A DNA stretch of 10,823 nucleotides from an uncultured Atopobiaceae bacterium (GCA_947581665.1 CANPVI010000035.1:1-10823); one strand, 5' to 3'. Numbered from the stretch's first letter, positions 1 through 6,767 are shown. Made by a program: numbers and translations. The notes: generated by a model not told the origin, from the letters alone.

Positions 1-1
1 C

Positions 2-817
2 GACGTCTTCTTCGTGCAGTCCATCGTCGGCCAGAACGTGAACGACATGTTCATGGAGCTCCTCATCGCCTGCGACGCCGCCAAGCGCGGCAGCTGCCGG
101 ACCTTCTGCGCCGTGATCCCGCACTACGGCTACGCGCGCCAAGACCGCAAGGCGGCGCCCCGCGAGCCCATCACCGCGCGCCTCGTGGCGAACCTCCTCG
201 AAACCGCCGGCGTGGACAAGGTCATCACCCTCGACCTCCACACGAACACGATCCAGGGTTTCTTCGACAAGCCGGTGAACCAGCTCACGGCGCTCCCGCT
301 CTTCGCGAGCTACTACCGCCAGCTTGACCTCGACCCCGAGACGCTCTGCGTCGTCTCGCCGGACGTGGGCCGCGCCAAGGCCGCGAAGAAGCTCTCCGAC
401 ATGCTCGGCTGCTCGCTCGCCATCGCCCACAAGGGCCGCCCGAAGCACAACATGGCCGAGGTCACGGGCATCATCGGCGAGATCAACGGCAAGACCTGCA
501 TCGTGAACGACGACATGATCGACACCGGTGGCACCCTCGTGGCCGGCATCAAGGAGCTGAAGAAGCTCGGCGCGGGCGACATCTACGTGTGCTCCACGCA
601 CGGCATCTTCTCCGGCTCCGCCATCGAGCGGCTCCAAGGCGCGCCCATCGTGGAGTGCGTGGTCACCGACGCGGTGCCCCTGGACCCCACGGTGCTCGAG
701 GCACCCGGCACGAAGATCAAGCAGATCTCGGTGGCCGAGGAGTTCGCGGAGGCCATCCGCCGCATCTACGACGAGATCCCCGTCTCGGCGATGTTCGGCG
801 CCGACCTCAACCTCTAG
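2..817 (+). CDS. prs: Ribose-phosphate pyrophosphokinase (PRPP synthase), 5'-truncated by window edge
   Basis: Cytoplasmic enzyme that makes 5-phosphoribosyl-1-diphosphate from ribose 5-phosphate and ATP for nucleotide, histidine, tryptophan and NAD synthesis. 271 residues are visible. Compared with E. coli Prs, about 50 N-terminal residues lie before the window, and the reading frame is open to the edge, so the GTG at 14 is an internal codon and not the start. Visible motifs (numbered from the first full codon): the catalytic loop YARQDRK (44-50), LDLH (77-80), the flexible-loop K-x-R at 144-146 matching the catalytic Lys/Arg pair, and the PRPP-binding motif NDDMIDTGGT (169-178). The loop SPDVGRAK (119-126) is about three residues shorter than in E. 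coli and like that of actinobacterial enzymes. The stop codon overlaps the ribosome binding site of pth, so the two are very likely co-transcribed. Confidence 0.96.
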   Translation, partial: DVFFVQSIVGQNVNDMFMELLIACDAAKRGSCRTFCAVIPHYGYARQDRKAAPREPITARLVANLLETAGVDKVITLDLHTNTIQGFFDKPVNQLTALPLFASYYRQLDLDPETLCVVSPDVGRAKAAKKLSDMLGCSLAIAHKGRPKHNMAEVTGIIGEINGKTCIVNDDMIDTGGTLVAGIKELKKLGAGDIYVCSTHGIFSGSAIERLQGAPIVECVVTDAVPLDPTVLEAPGTKIKQISVAEEFAEAIRRIYDEIPVSAMFGADLNL

Positions 818-820
818 GAG
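816..820 (+). promoter_or_regulatory. Ribosome binding site of pth, overlapping prs stop
   Basis: AGGAG lies 5 nt before the ATG at 826 and shares two bases with the prs stop codon (TAG, 815-817). It fixes the pth start and suggests translational coupling of prs and pth. Confidence 0.7.
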
Positions 821-825
821 CCCCA

Positions 826-1470
826 ATGGCCCGGGAGCTCGAGGAGCGCGAGTCGCGCGAGGATGCCGAGGGCGCGCCCATCGCGCTCGTCGTGGGGCTC
901 GGCAACCCCGGCGAGGAGTACGACCGCACGCGGCACAACGCCGGCTTCCACGTCGTCGACCTCCTCGCCGAGAAAGGTGGCGTCTCCTACTGGAAGGGCC
1001 ATCTCGGCGCGCAAGTGGGCACGGCAACGCTCGCTGGCCGAAAAGTCGTGCTCGCGAAGCCGCAATCCTTCATGAACTCGAGCGGTGGCCCCGTCTCGAA
1101 GATCGCGCGGGAAATGGGCCTCTCACCTGAGGAAATCCTCGTGATCCACGACGAGCTCGACATCAGCGAGGGCGACGTGCGCGTGAAGGTGGGTGGCGGC
1201 CACGGCGGCCATAACGGCCTGCGCTCCATCATCGACAAGCTCCAGAGCAGAGACTTTGTGCGGGTACGCGTGGGTATCGGGCGTCCGCCCGGACGCATGG
1301 ACCCCGTGGACTTCGTGCTCAAGCAGCTCAAGGGCGACGCGAGCACGGAGCACGACATCACGTGCGCGCACGCGGCCGACGCGGCGCTCGCCGTTCTTGA
1401 GCAGGGTCCGGTAGCCGCCCGAGACGTTTTCAATGGCCTGCATCGCCGCAACACAAAGGGGAACATTTAA
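826..1470 (+). CDS. pth: Peptidyl-tRNA hydrolase
   Basis: Cytoplasmic esterase that releases peptides from peptidyl-tRNA dropped by stalled ribosomes and so recycles tRNA. 214 residues, slightly longer than the usual 185-200 because of a charged N-terminal extension (residues 1-17, rich in Glu and Arg) before the conserved core. Core motifs: GLGNPGEEY with Asn27, TRHNAGF with catalytic His37, FMNSSGG (82-88) with Asn84, HDELD (108-112) with Asp109, and GGGHGGHNGLRSI with Asn130. These match E. coli Asn10, His20, Asn68, Asp93 and Asn114. The start at 826 is preferred because of the AGGAG five bases upstream; the open frame runs further 5' but only as an overlap inside prs. The prs-pth order is common in bacteria. 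No obvious U-tract terminator follows the gene. Confidence 0.96.
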   Translation: MARELEERESREDAEGAPIALVVGLGNPGEEYDRTRHNAGFHVVDLLAEKGGVSYWKGHLGAQVGTATLAGRKVVLAKPQSFMNSSGGPVSKIAREMGLSPEEILVIHDELDISEGDVRVKVGGGHGGHNGLRSIIDKLQSRDFVRVRVGIGRPPGRMDPVDFVLKQLKGDASTEHDITCAHAADAALAVLEQGPVAARDVFNGLHRRNTKGNI

Positions 1471-1650
1471 GATATGCTTGCCCGTGAATGCCCGGTTCCC
1501 CGACCGTGCTCGATCTCCTGAGGCCCCACCGCGAGGACGAGGCCCTTCCCGCTAGGTTGCAGTCTCACATTCGAAAGAACGAGAGACCGGAGTTCCAAAA
1601 GAAGCAGACGGGGGGCCGGGCATCACGGTGTCGGATTCCCCGAGGAGTTT
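1471..1650. other. Convergent intergenic stretch, no supported gene
   Basis: Between the pth stop and the inverted repeat. Two weak ORFs exist: 15 codons from ATG 1474, and 76 codons from ATG 1488, which reads straight through the palindrome to 1718. Neither has a good ribosome binding site. The N-terminal part of the second (VLDLLRPHREDEALPARLQ, charged and leucine-rich) looks faintly protein-like, and in many bacteria mfd follows pth, so it could be a decayed start of a lost downstream gene. That is speculation. I see no RNA gene or clear promoter here. Confidence 0.35.
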
Positions 1651-1715
1651 CGTCGCAAGGCCCCACTTGGCCCCGTTTTGTGATGCAAAACGGGGCCAAG
1701 TGGGGCCTTGCGACG
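1651..1715. repeat. Perfect 30-bp inverted repeat, 5-nt loop; possible bidirectional terminator
   Basis: The left arm (1651-1680) is the exact reverse complement of the right arm (1686-1715), separated by TGATG. The arms contain GGCCCCACTTGGCCCC followed by GTTTTG next to the loop. The element lies in the convergent gap, 9 nt past the stop of the chloride channel gene and about 180 nt past pth, where a shared terminator would be expected. No U-tract follows the stem on either strand (TAAAAGG on +, AAACTCC on -), so it is not a classical intrinsic terminator. The long perfect arms would also suit a dispersed palindromic element (REP-like or miniature transposon relic). The structure is certain; the role is not. 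Confidence 0.85.
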
Positions 1716-1724
1716 TAAAAGGTC

Positions 1725-3248
1725 CTACTTCGCGCCCGGCAGTTTCGTGGCGGGGGGAGTGGTGTTGTCGCTTTCCTCGAGCGCCTCCTCGATGGCGCGA
1801 AGGCCCTCATGGATGCGGTAGAGACGCTTCTCGAGGCTGGAGGCCTTGTCGAGCACCTCCTTCGCCTGCGCCTCGCTCAGCTGCTCGTGGTCGTTCTCAC
1901 GCACCTCGGACGTGAGGTCCTCGAGGGGGTGGCGCTCCTCGAGAGGTTGGAAGGTCTCGGGCGCGTGCGCGACGATGATGCCGCCGGGGAGCTGGCCGAG
2001 GCGCTGTTGGAGGTGCGTGCCGACGCGCTCGATGGAGGCGGAGACGCCGAGGCCGTAGATGCCCATGTCGCCGCCGATGGAGTAGGCCACGATGACGGCG
2101 ATGGCGAAATAGGGCGCCATCGCCCAGCCGAAGATCTCGCATCCCATGAAGAACGAGGCGAGCGGTGCGCGGATGACGGCGGTGAAGAACGCCATGATGC
2201 CGAGGGCGGAGGAGAAGCCCGCGTCGGTGCCGGTCATCACGCAGCAGGCGGCGCCGAGCAAGGCGCCCGTGGTGAGGGTCGGCATGATCTCGCCGCCGCG
2301 GAACCACAGGCCGAGCGCGAGGACGGTGAGCAGGCCCTTGATGGCGAAGCCCCAGCTCGGCTCCTGGTTCTCGAGCGAGATCTTGATGAGGGGGGAGCCC
2401 GCGCCACCGTAGTCGGTCCAGTGGAAGACGAGCATGAGGGTCGCGATGATGACGCCACCCGCGACCACCCAGAGATAGAAGTTGCGCTTGATGGCGACGG
2501 TGTGGCGCTGGAGCCAGTCGATGAGGAAGGCGTAGACGGCGCCGACGAGCGCGCAGGCGACTCCGACGATGAGGCTCTTGCCAACGTAGGGCCAGGAGAT
2601 GAGGGGGATCGCCACCTTGGGGAGGATGTCGCCGATCTGGAAGGGGTAGGCGATCGCGCAGCCCACGAAGCTCGCGAGGAGGATCGTGAGCGCGTGGCGC
2701 GTGATGCCCCTGCGATAGCGGCAGAGCTCGAGCACGAGGAAGATCGCGCCGAGCGGCGAGAAGAAGAGCGCGGAGAAGGTGGCCGCCATGCCGGTGGCGG
2801 CAGTGTAGCCGAAGAGGTCGTGCTTCTTCTCGAGCTTGAGCACCTGCGAGAGGTGGAACGGACGCGCCACGAGGTTGCCGAGCGAGGCCCCCATCTGGAG
2901 CGCCCCCGCCTCCTTGCCCACGGAGGCGCCGCCGAGCACGGAGAGGCACGTGCCGAAGAGGATGCCGGGGGTGAGCTTCGGGGAGATCTCCTGGTTGGCG
3001 CGCAGGTAGTGGATGACCTTGTGGGTGGTGAGGTCGTAGTCGAGGTCGAGCGCGTGGTAGAGCACGAGCGAGAGCGCACCGGTGGCGGGAAGCGCGATGG
3101 CGAGCCACGGATGCGCATAGAAGAGGTTCAGCGAGAAGTCCACGCAGATGCAGAGCGTGATGGAGGCTCCCGCGCCCACGGCGCCCATCACGAGGGCGAA
3201 GAGCACATGGCGCACCATCTGGCCCACGTCGATCGTGTTCTGCGCCAT
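1725..3248 (-). CDS. ClC-family chloride channel / H+:Cl- antiporter-like membrane protein
   Basis: 507-residue polytopic inner-membrane protein of the voltage-gated chloride channel (ClC) family. Hydrophobic helices fill roughly residues 12-405. The motif GGASVGKEAGALQMG (106-120) matches the ClC filter segment that is GREGP in E. coli ClC; Glu113 would be the gating/proton glutamate. GGEIMP (318-323) matches the GxFxP-type motif. The GSGIP filter motif is not recognisable; the equivalent stretch reads DYDLTTHKVI (70-79). A charged cytosolic tail (about 430-507) is rich in Glu and Lys and probably helical; no CBS domain is seen. The ATG at 3248 is preceded by a strong GGGGAGG-type ribosome binding site. 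It is the third gene in line on the minus strand after oxc and the AEC carrier, so a role in charge or pH balance of oxalate metabolism is possible but unproven. Transported ion and channel-versus-antiporter mode cannot be told from sequence alone. Confidence 0.88.
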   Translation of the reverse strand: MAQNTIDVGQMVRHVLFALVMGAVGAGASITLCICVDFSLNLFYAHPWLAIALPATGALSLVLYHALDLDYDLTTHKVIHYLRANQEISPKLTPGILFGTCLSVLGGASVGKEAGALQMGASLGNLVARPFHLSQVLKLEKKHDLFGYTAATGMAATFSALFFSPLGAIFLVLELCRYRRGITRHALTILLASFVGCAIAYPFQIGDILPKVAIPLISWPYVGKSLIVGVACALVGAVYAFLIDWLQRHTVAIKRNFYLWVVAGGVIIATLMLVFHWTDYGGAGSPLIKISLENQEPSWGFAIKGLLTVLALGLWFRGGEIMPTLTTGALLGAACCVMTGTDAGFSSALGIMAFFTAVIRAPLASFFMGCEIFGWAMAPYFAIAVIVAYSIGGDMGIYGLGVSASIERVGTHLQQRLGQLPGGIIVAHAPETFQPLEERHPLEDLTSEVRENDHEQLSEAQAKEVLDKASSLEKRLYRIHEGLRAIEEALEESDNTTPPATKLPGAK

Positions 3249-3310
3249 CGCTCCTCCCCTCTAAGACGCAAAGCCGAACTTGCGAGCACGCTCGCCGGGA
3301 GAACGCCCGA

Positions 3311-3334
3311 GGGGCGCCGCCGAAGCGGCGCCCC
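3311..3334 (-). terminator. GC-rich hairpin with TTCG tetraloop after the AEC carrier gene
   Basis: Perfect 10-bp stem GGGGCGCCGC / GCGGCGCCCC. Read on the minus strand it closes as C(UUCG)G, an extra-stable tetraloop, 27 nt past the stop of the carrier gene. Only a weak T-containing stretch follows (TCGGGCGTTCTC), so it may terminate partly, pause polymerase or protect the upstream mRNA. The remaining bases of the 112-bp gap (3249-3360) hold the ribosome binding site of the chloride channel gene. Confidence 0.5.
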
Positions 3335-3360
3335 CGAATAGTGCGAGCGGCGAGTGCGAA

Positions 3361-4617
3361 TTAGTGCGCGAACATCGCCTGGAAGATCGGGACGAGCCAG
3401 ATCCAGAGGATCGACGTGACCGCGAAGCCCGCGGTGGACACCGCCACCGAGCTCGCCCCTTCTTGGACGTAGATGTTGTATCTCGCGGAGATGATGATGC
3501 CCGAGAAGGCAGGCGGCAGGGCGACGGCCATGATCAGCATGCCGAGCTTGTCGCCGTCGTTCGCCATGCCGAAGATGAGGCCGGCGGCTAGGATGACGGC
3601 GGGCGTGAGGATCAGGCGGAAGAACGTGTTCCAGATGGTCTCGGCGCCGAGGCTGAAGCGCACGGTCGAGAGCGCGAGGCCGGCTGCGAGGACGGCGACG
3701 CCGGAGTTGGCCTTGGCGATGAGCTCGAAGCTGGGGTCGAAGGCCTCGGGGACGCGCACGCCGAGGATGACGAGGATGACGGCGAGGATGGGCGACCACA
3801 CGACCGGCTCCTTGAGGGCGTCGGTGATGGCCTTCACGTTCTGGCTCTGCGGTTTCTTGTAGTGCGGGTCTTCGGCCTTCTTGGCGAGGTAGTCCTTGTG
3901 GGCCTCTTCCTTGGCCTCGACCTTCTCGAGGTGAGCCTCGGCCTTCTCGATCTTCTCCTCGGCCTTGTGGACCTTCTTCCATTCGCGCTCCTCGTCAGAG
4001 CCCTTGGGCGGGCGCTCGTCGGAGACGGGGACGGCGACGGAGCCGCCCGCGGCGGTGGCACCGGCGAGGGCCGGCGTGGCGGACGCGGCGGCGACGGTGG
4101 CCGGCTGCGCCTCGGTTTCCTTGGCCTTCTTGGCGGCGATGGCGGCGTCGCGGGAGAGGCCGATGTTGATGAGGTAGAAGCCGATCGGGATCGTGATGGC
4201 GTTCACGATGATGGCGACGATGGCGATGACGAGGTTCGTGTCAACGGTGTTGCCATAGATCGGGTCGAGCACGGCGAAGCCGAGGAAGCCGATGGTCGGC
4301 GAACCGGCGATAAGGGCGCAGACGGCTGCTTCCTGGATGGAGTGCTTGAAGAAAAGGCGGCACAGGAGGAAGCTCACCATGAACATGCCCACGGTGCCGA
4401 TGAGGCTGATGAGCGTGAGCGTGATGTCTTCGACGAGCATCTCGCGTGTCGCTTTGACGATGGAGACGAACAGCGCTGCCGGCAATGCGACGTTCAGCAC
4501 GAGCTTGTTGAAGCCCTGACGCTGCTCATTGGTGAAGTAGGTGATCTTACCGAACACATAACCGAGGACCATGATGACGAGTATCGGAATGATATCGTTG
4601 ATGATGATTTTTTCCAT
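3361..4617 (-). CDS. AEC-family carrier (auxin efflux carrier/malate permease fold), candidate oxalate/formate transporter
   Basis: 418-residue membrane protein of the AEC family (Pfam Mem_trans type). The N-terminal half (about 7-153) and C-terminal half (about 272-415) each carry around five hydrophobic helices, including LVLNVALPAALFVSIVKAT (39-57), GSPTIGFLGF (105-114) and the C-terminal ALPPAFSGII (366-375). Family members are usually about 300-320 residues; here a roughly 110-residue hydrophilic insert (about 154-265) sits in the central loop. It starts Ala-rich and continues as a Lys/Glu-rich, probably coiled-coil stretch. The ATG at 4617 has an AGAGGTG ribosome binding site about 7 nt upstream. 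The gene follows oxc on the same strand. E. coli yfdV, an AEC gene, sits beside frc (yfdW) and oxc (yfdU), which supports oxalate and/or formate as substrate. That is inference from context; the family also moves malate and other dicarboxylates. Confidence 0.88.
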   Translation of the reverse strand: MEKIIINDIIPILVIMVLGYVFGKITYFTNEQRQGFNKLVLNVALPAALFVSIVKATREMLVEDITLTLISLIGTVGMFMVSFLLCRLFFKHSIQEAAVCALIAGSPTIGFLGFAVLDPIYGNTVDTNLVIAIVAIIVNAITIPIGFYLINIGLSRDAAIAAKKAKETEAQPATVAAASATPALAGATAAGGSVAVPVSDERPPKGSDEEREWKKVHKAEEKIEKAEAHLEKVEAKEEAHKDYLAKKAEDPHYKKPQSQNVKAITDALKEPVVWSPILAVILVILGVRVPEAFDPSFELIAKANSGVAVLAAGLALSTVRFSLGAETIWNTFFRLILTPAVILAAGLIFGMANDGDKLGMLIMAVALPPAFSGIIISARYNIYVQEGASSVAVSTAGFAVTSILWIWLVPIFQAMFAH

Positions 4618-4689
4618 GGTCGCACCTCTTTCCTCTACGAGGCATCTCCCGATGCATGTGGCGCTGCATTCTCGGCCTGTGTTCGGAGC

Positions 4690-4695
4690 CTTATA
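4690..4695 (-). promoter_or_regulatory. Possible -10 element upstream of the AEC carrier gene
   Basis: The minus strand reads TATAAG within CTCTATAAGG, about 75 nt before the carrier ATG, in an otherwise GC-rich stretch. No convincing -35 lies 16-18 nt upstream. It could give the carrier gene its own promoter in addition to read-through from oxc. The implied leader contains small dyads (GCATC/GATGC at 4642-4655 and ATGCA/TGCAT at 4652-4669). Confidence 0.3.
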
Positions 4696-4733
4696 GAGTG
4701 CGCTCCACCTTTTCTTCCTTGCCTTCTTAGTAC

Positions 4734-4760
4734 CTACCCCTCGCGGATTGCGAGGGGTGG
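4734..4760 (-). terminator. Hairpin downstream of oxc, possible terminator or processing signal
   Basis: ACCCCTCGC (4736-4744) and GCGAGGGGT (4750-4758) form a perfect 9-bp stem with a 5-nt loop, extendable by one wobble and one G-C pair to 4734-4760. It lies about 45 nt past the oxc stop. No U-tract follows on the minus strand, so termination is uncertain. Two further dyads stand between it and the oxc stop: the palindrome TTGGCGCCAA (4762-4771) and GTCTGC/GCAGAC (4782-4800), the latter followed by CTTT on the minus strand. Confidence 0.4.
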
Positions 4761-4803
4761 TTTGGCGCCAATCCGTTAAAGGTCTGCTATCGGCGCAGAC
4801 GAG

Positions 4804-6525
4804 TTACTCCTTGGGCTTGGGAGCGAGCGGGCCCACGACCGGTACCGGGTTGAGGTTGCCGATGTGGCCGCTCTCCTTGCCGGCGTGGATGGAGAGCTCG
4901 ACGTTGATGAGGCACGTCTTCTTCGAGGCGAGGGCCTCCTCGAGCATGGACTCCACCTCGGCGGGCGTGGTGGCGTAGTAGCCGACGCCACCGAAGGCCT
5001 CGATCATCTTCTCGTAGTGGGCGCTCGCCATGAGCGTGAGCGGCGAGGGGTCGCCGTCGGTGCCGATGTTCTCGAAGTCGCCACGGTAGATGCCGCCGTT
5101 GTTCATCACCATGAAGACGATGGGGAGGTTGAAGCGGCAGGCCGTCTCCACCTCCATGCCGTCGAAGCCGAAGGCGGAATCGCCGTGGATGGAGACCACC
5201 TGGCCGCCCGTGGTGACGGCGGTGCCGATGGCGTAGCCGGTGCCGACGCCCATGACGCCCCAGGTGCCGCAGTCGAGGCGGTGGCGCGGCTTGTAGATGT
5301 TCACGATGTTGCGGCAGTCGTCGAGCGCGTTCGCGCCCTCGTTCACGAGGTAGACGTCGCGGTGCTTGTCGAGCACGCGGTTCACGGCGCCGAGCGAGTT
5401 GAAGTGGTCCATCGGCACGGTGTCGGCGCTCGTGCGGGAGGCGAACTTCGCGTTGTTCTTCTCCTTGGATTCCTTCAGCATGGAGAGCCACTCGTCGGAG
5501 GCCTTGATGGGCTTCTCGTCGAGTGCCTTGTTGATGAGGGTGAGCGCGGAGCGGATGTCGCCCACGATGGGGGCCGCGATCGGACGCGCGTTGTCGATCT
5601 CGGTGGGGTCGATGTCGATCTGGATGAACTTCGCGTCGGGGTTCCAGCTCTTGCCCTTGCCGAAGTTGAGCATCCAGTTGAGCCGCGCGCCGAGCATGAT
5701 GACGACGTCGGCCGTGCGCAGCGCGAGGCCGCGGCAGCTCGCGGTGGAGAGCGGCGAATCATCCGGCATGAGGCCCTTGGCCATGCTCATCGGCTGGTAG
5801 GGGATGGAGGTCTTCTCGAAGAACTCGGCCACCTCATCCTCTGCCTGCGCGATGGCGGCACCCTTGCCGAGGATGACGAGCGGGTACTTCGCGGTCGCGA
5901 GGAGGTCGAGCGCGCGATCGATGGACTCTTGGGAGGGCGCCATGGCAGGGCATGGATCCACGACCTTGAAGAGCGTGGCCTCGGCCTCGGCCGCGTCCAT
6001 GGCCTGTCCGAGCATCTCGCCGGGGACGTCGAGGTAGACGCCGCCGGGGCGCCCCGAGCAGGCGGTGCGGATGGCGCGCGCCACGCCGAGGCCGATGTCC
6101 TTGATGTCGTCGATGCGGTAGGCGGCCTTGCAGAAGGGCTTCGCGTAGTTGTACTGGTCCATGCCCTCGTAGTCGCCAGATCCCATATCCACGATGTCGC
6201 GCGTGGAGGAGCCGGAGATCATGATCACGGGGAAGCCGTTGACCGTGGCCTCCTTCAGGGGTGGAAGGCCGTTCAGGTAGCCGGGGGCGGAGACGGTGAG
6301 GTAGACGCCGGGCTTGCCGGTGAGGAAGCCCTCGGCGGCGGCCGCGTTACCCGCGTCGCTTTCGTGGCGCATGCCGATGAAGCGGATGCCCTTGCCCTGG
6401 CCGATGCGGGCGACGTCGGTGACGGGGATGCCCACCACGCCGTACATCTTGTCGATGCCGTTCAGCAAAAGCGCGTCGGCGAGGACGTGCATGCCGTCGG
6501 TCAAGTTCGTGGTCTCTGTGGCCAT
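4804..6525 (-). CDS. oxc: Oxalyl-CoA decarboxylase (ThDP-dependent)
   Basis: 573-residue cytoplasmic enzyme that converts oxalyl-CoA to formyl-CoA and CO2, consuming a proton; with Frc it forms the oxalate degradation cycle. The length fits the Oxalobacter enzyme (about 568). The N-terminal ThDP-binding domain carries RHESDAG with Glu55 (the cofactor-activating Glu56 of O. formigenes), SAPGYLNGL (79-87) and GDYEGMDQ with Tyr119 (O. formigenes Tyr120). The middle domain has LGKGAA (219-224) and GARLNW (279-284). The C-terminal domain has the ThDP/Mg motif GDSAFGFDGME (448-458) through NNGGIYRG (475-482) with Tyr480, and the tail KESGHIGNLN (550-559). These distinguish it from acetolactate synthase and other relatives. 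The ATG at 6525 is chosen for the AAGGAGG site 6 nt upstream; the frame stays open 86 codons further upstream without similarity to the family. It is divergent from frc. Confidence 0.96.
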   Translation of the reverse strand: MATETTNLTDGMHVLADALLLNGIDKMYGVVGIPVTDVARIGQGKGIRFIGMRHESDAGNAAAAEGFLTGKPGVYLTVSAPGYLNGLPPLKEATVNGFPVIMISGSSTRDIVDMGSGDYEGMDQYNYAKPFCKAAYRIDDIKDIGLGVARAIRTACSGRPGGVYLDVPGEMLGQAMDAAEAEATLFKVVDPCPAMAPSQESIDRALDLLATAKYPLVILGKGAAIAQAEDEVAEFFEKTSIPYQPMSMAKGLMPDDSPLSTASCRGLALRTADVVIMLGARLNWMLNFGKGKSWNPDAKFIQIDIDPTEIDNARPIAAPIVGDIRSALTLINKALDEKPIKASDEWLSMLKESKEKNNAKFASRTSADTVPMDHFNSLGAVNRVLDKHRDVYLVNEGANALDDCRNIVNIYKPRHRLDCGTWGVMGVGTGYAIGTAVTTGGQVVSIHGDSAFGFDGMEVETACRFNLPIVFMVMNNGGIYRGDFENIGTDGDPSPLTLMASAHYEKMIEAFGGVGYYATTPAEVESMLEEALASKKTCLINVELSIHAGKESGHIGNLNPVPVVGPLAPKPKE

Positions 6526-6531
6526 GGAAAC

Positions 6532-6538
6532 CCTCCTT
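6532..6538 (-). promoter_or_regulatory. Ribosome binding site of oxc
   Basis: The minus strand reads AAGGAGG, a full-strength site, 6 nt before the ATG at 6525. It decides this start against the longer open frame. Confidence 0.85.
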
Positions 6539-6720
6539 GATTGGAACGCATATCGGTGTGGCTTGTTCCCTTCGGCTTCACTCGCGTTTCCGGCGAAGTT
6601 GAACGGAGTGTGGAGTTCGCCGAGCGGACGCATAGCGCGCGCCCTGTCAAAGATCGCGAGCCATGGGGAATAGAGCCCCTTGATCGATGAGACCGTGCCG
6701 TGTGCGCGTGCCCCTGGGAA

Positions 6721-6738
6721 AAGACGTCTTCTCGAGAA
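6721..6738. repeat. Two overlapping 10-bp palindromes in the frc leader
   Basis: AAGACGTCTT (6721-6730) and TTCTCGAGAA (6729-6738) share two bases and form an 18-bp symmetric pair of sites, 24 nt before the frc ribosome binding site. Position and symmetry fit a dimeric regulator operator. In GC-rich DNA one such palindrome could be chance; two in tandem are less likely so. Confidence 0.45.
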
Positions 6739-6761
6739 ATCTCGGAAGGCGCAGCGTACTG

Positions 6762-6767
6762 AAGGAG
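6762..6767 (+). promoter_or_regulatory. Ribosome binding site of frc
   Basis: AAGGAG lies 6 nt before the ATG at 6774. It supports this start rather than the upstream ATG at 6687 in the same frame, whose extra 29 codons do not resemble the family. Confidence 0.85.

Noticed and set aside
14..16. GTG at 14 as the start of prs
   Set aside because: The frame is open to the window edge and the preceding residues (DVFF) match the internal Prs sequence; the true start lies outside the window.
1488..1718. 76-codon plus-strand ORF as a real gene
   Set aside because: No ribosome binding site of note, the second half is the palindrome itself, and no recognisable domain; mentioned only as a possible relic.
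1809..3341. 510-codon plus-strand ORF opposite the ClC gene
   Set aside because: Shadow ORF caused by high-GC third positions; its translation is an Arg/Glu/Gly/Asp-rich low-complexity chain, whereas the minus strand encodes a clear ClC protein.
4864..6540. 558-codon plus-strand ORF opposite oxc
   Set aside because: Antisense shadow with biased composition (Val, Asp, Gly, His, Glu); the minus frame is a motif-complete oxalyl-CoA decarboxylase.
6629..6650. Minus-strand TTGACA (6645-6650) with TATGCG (6629-6634) as the oxc promoter
   Set aside because: Spacing is only 10 bp instead of 16-18, and no good -10 exists at the right distance.
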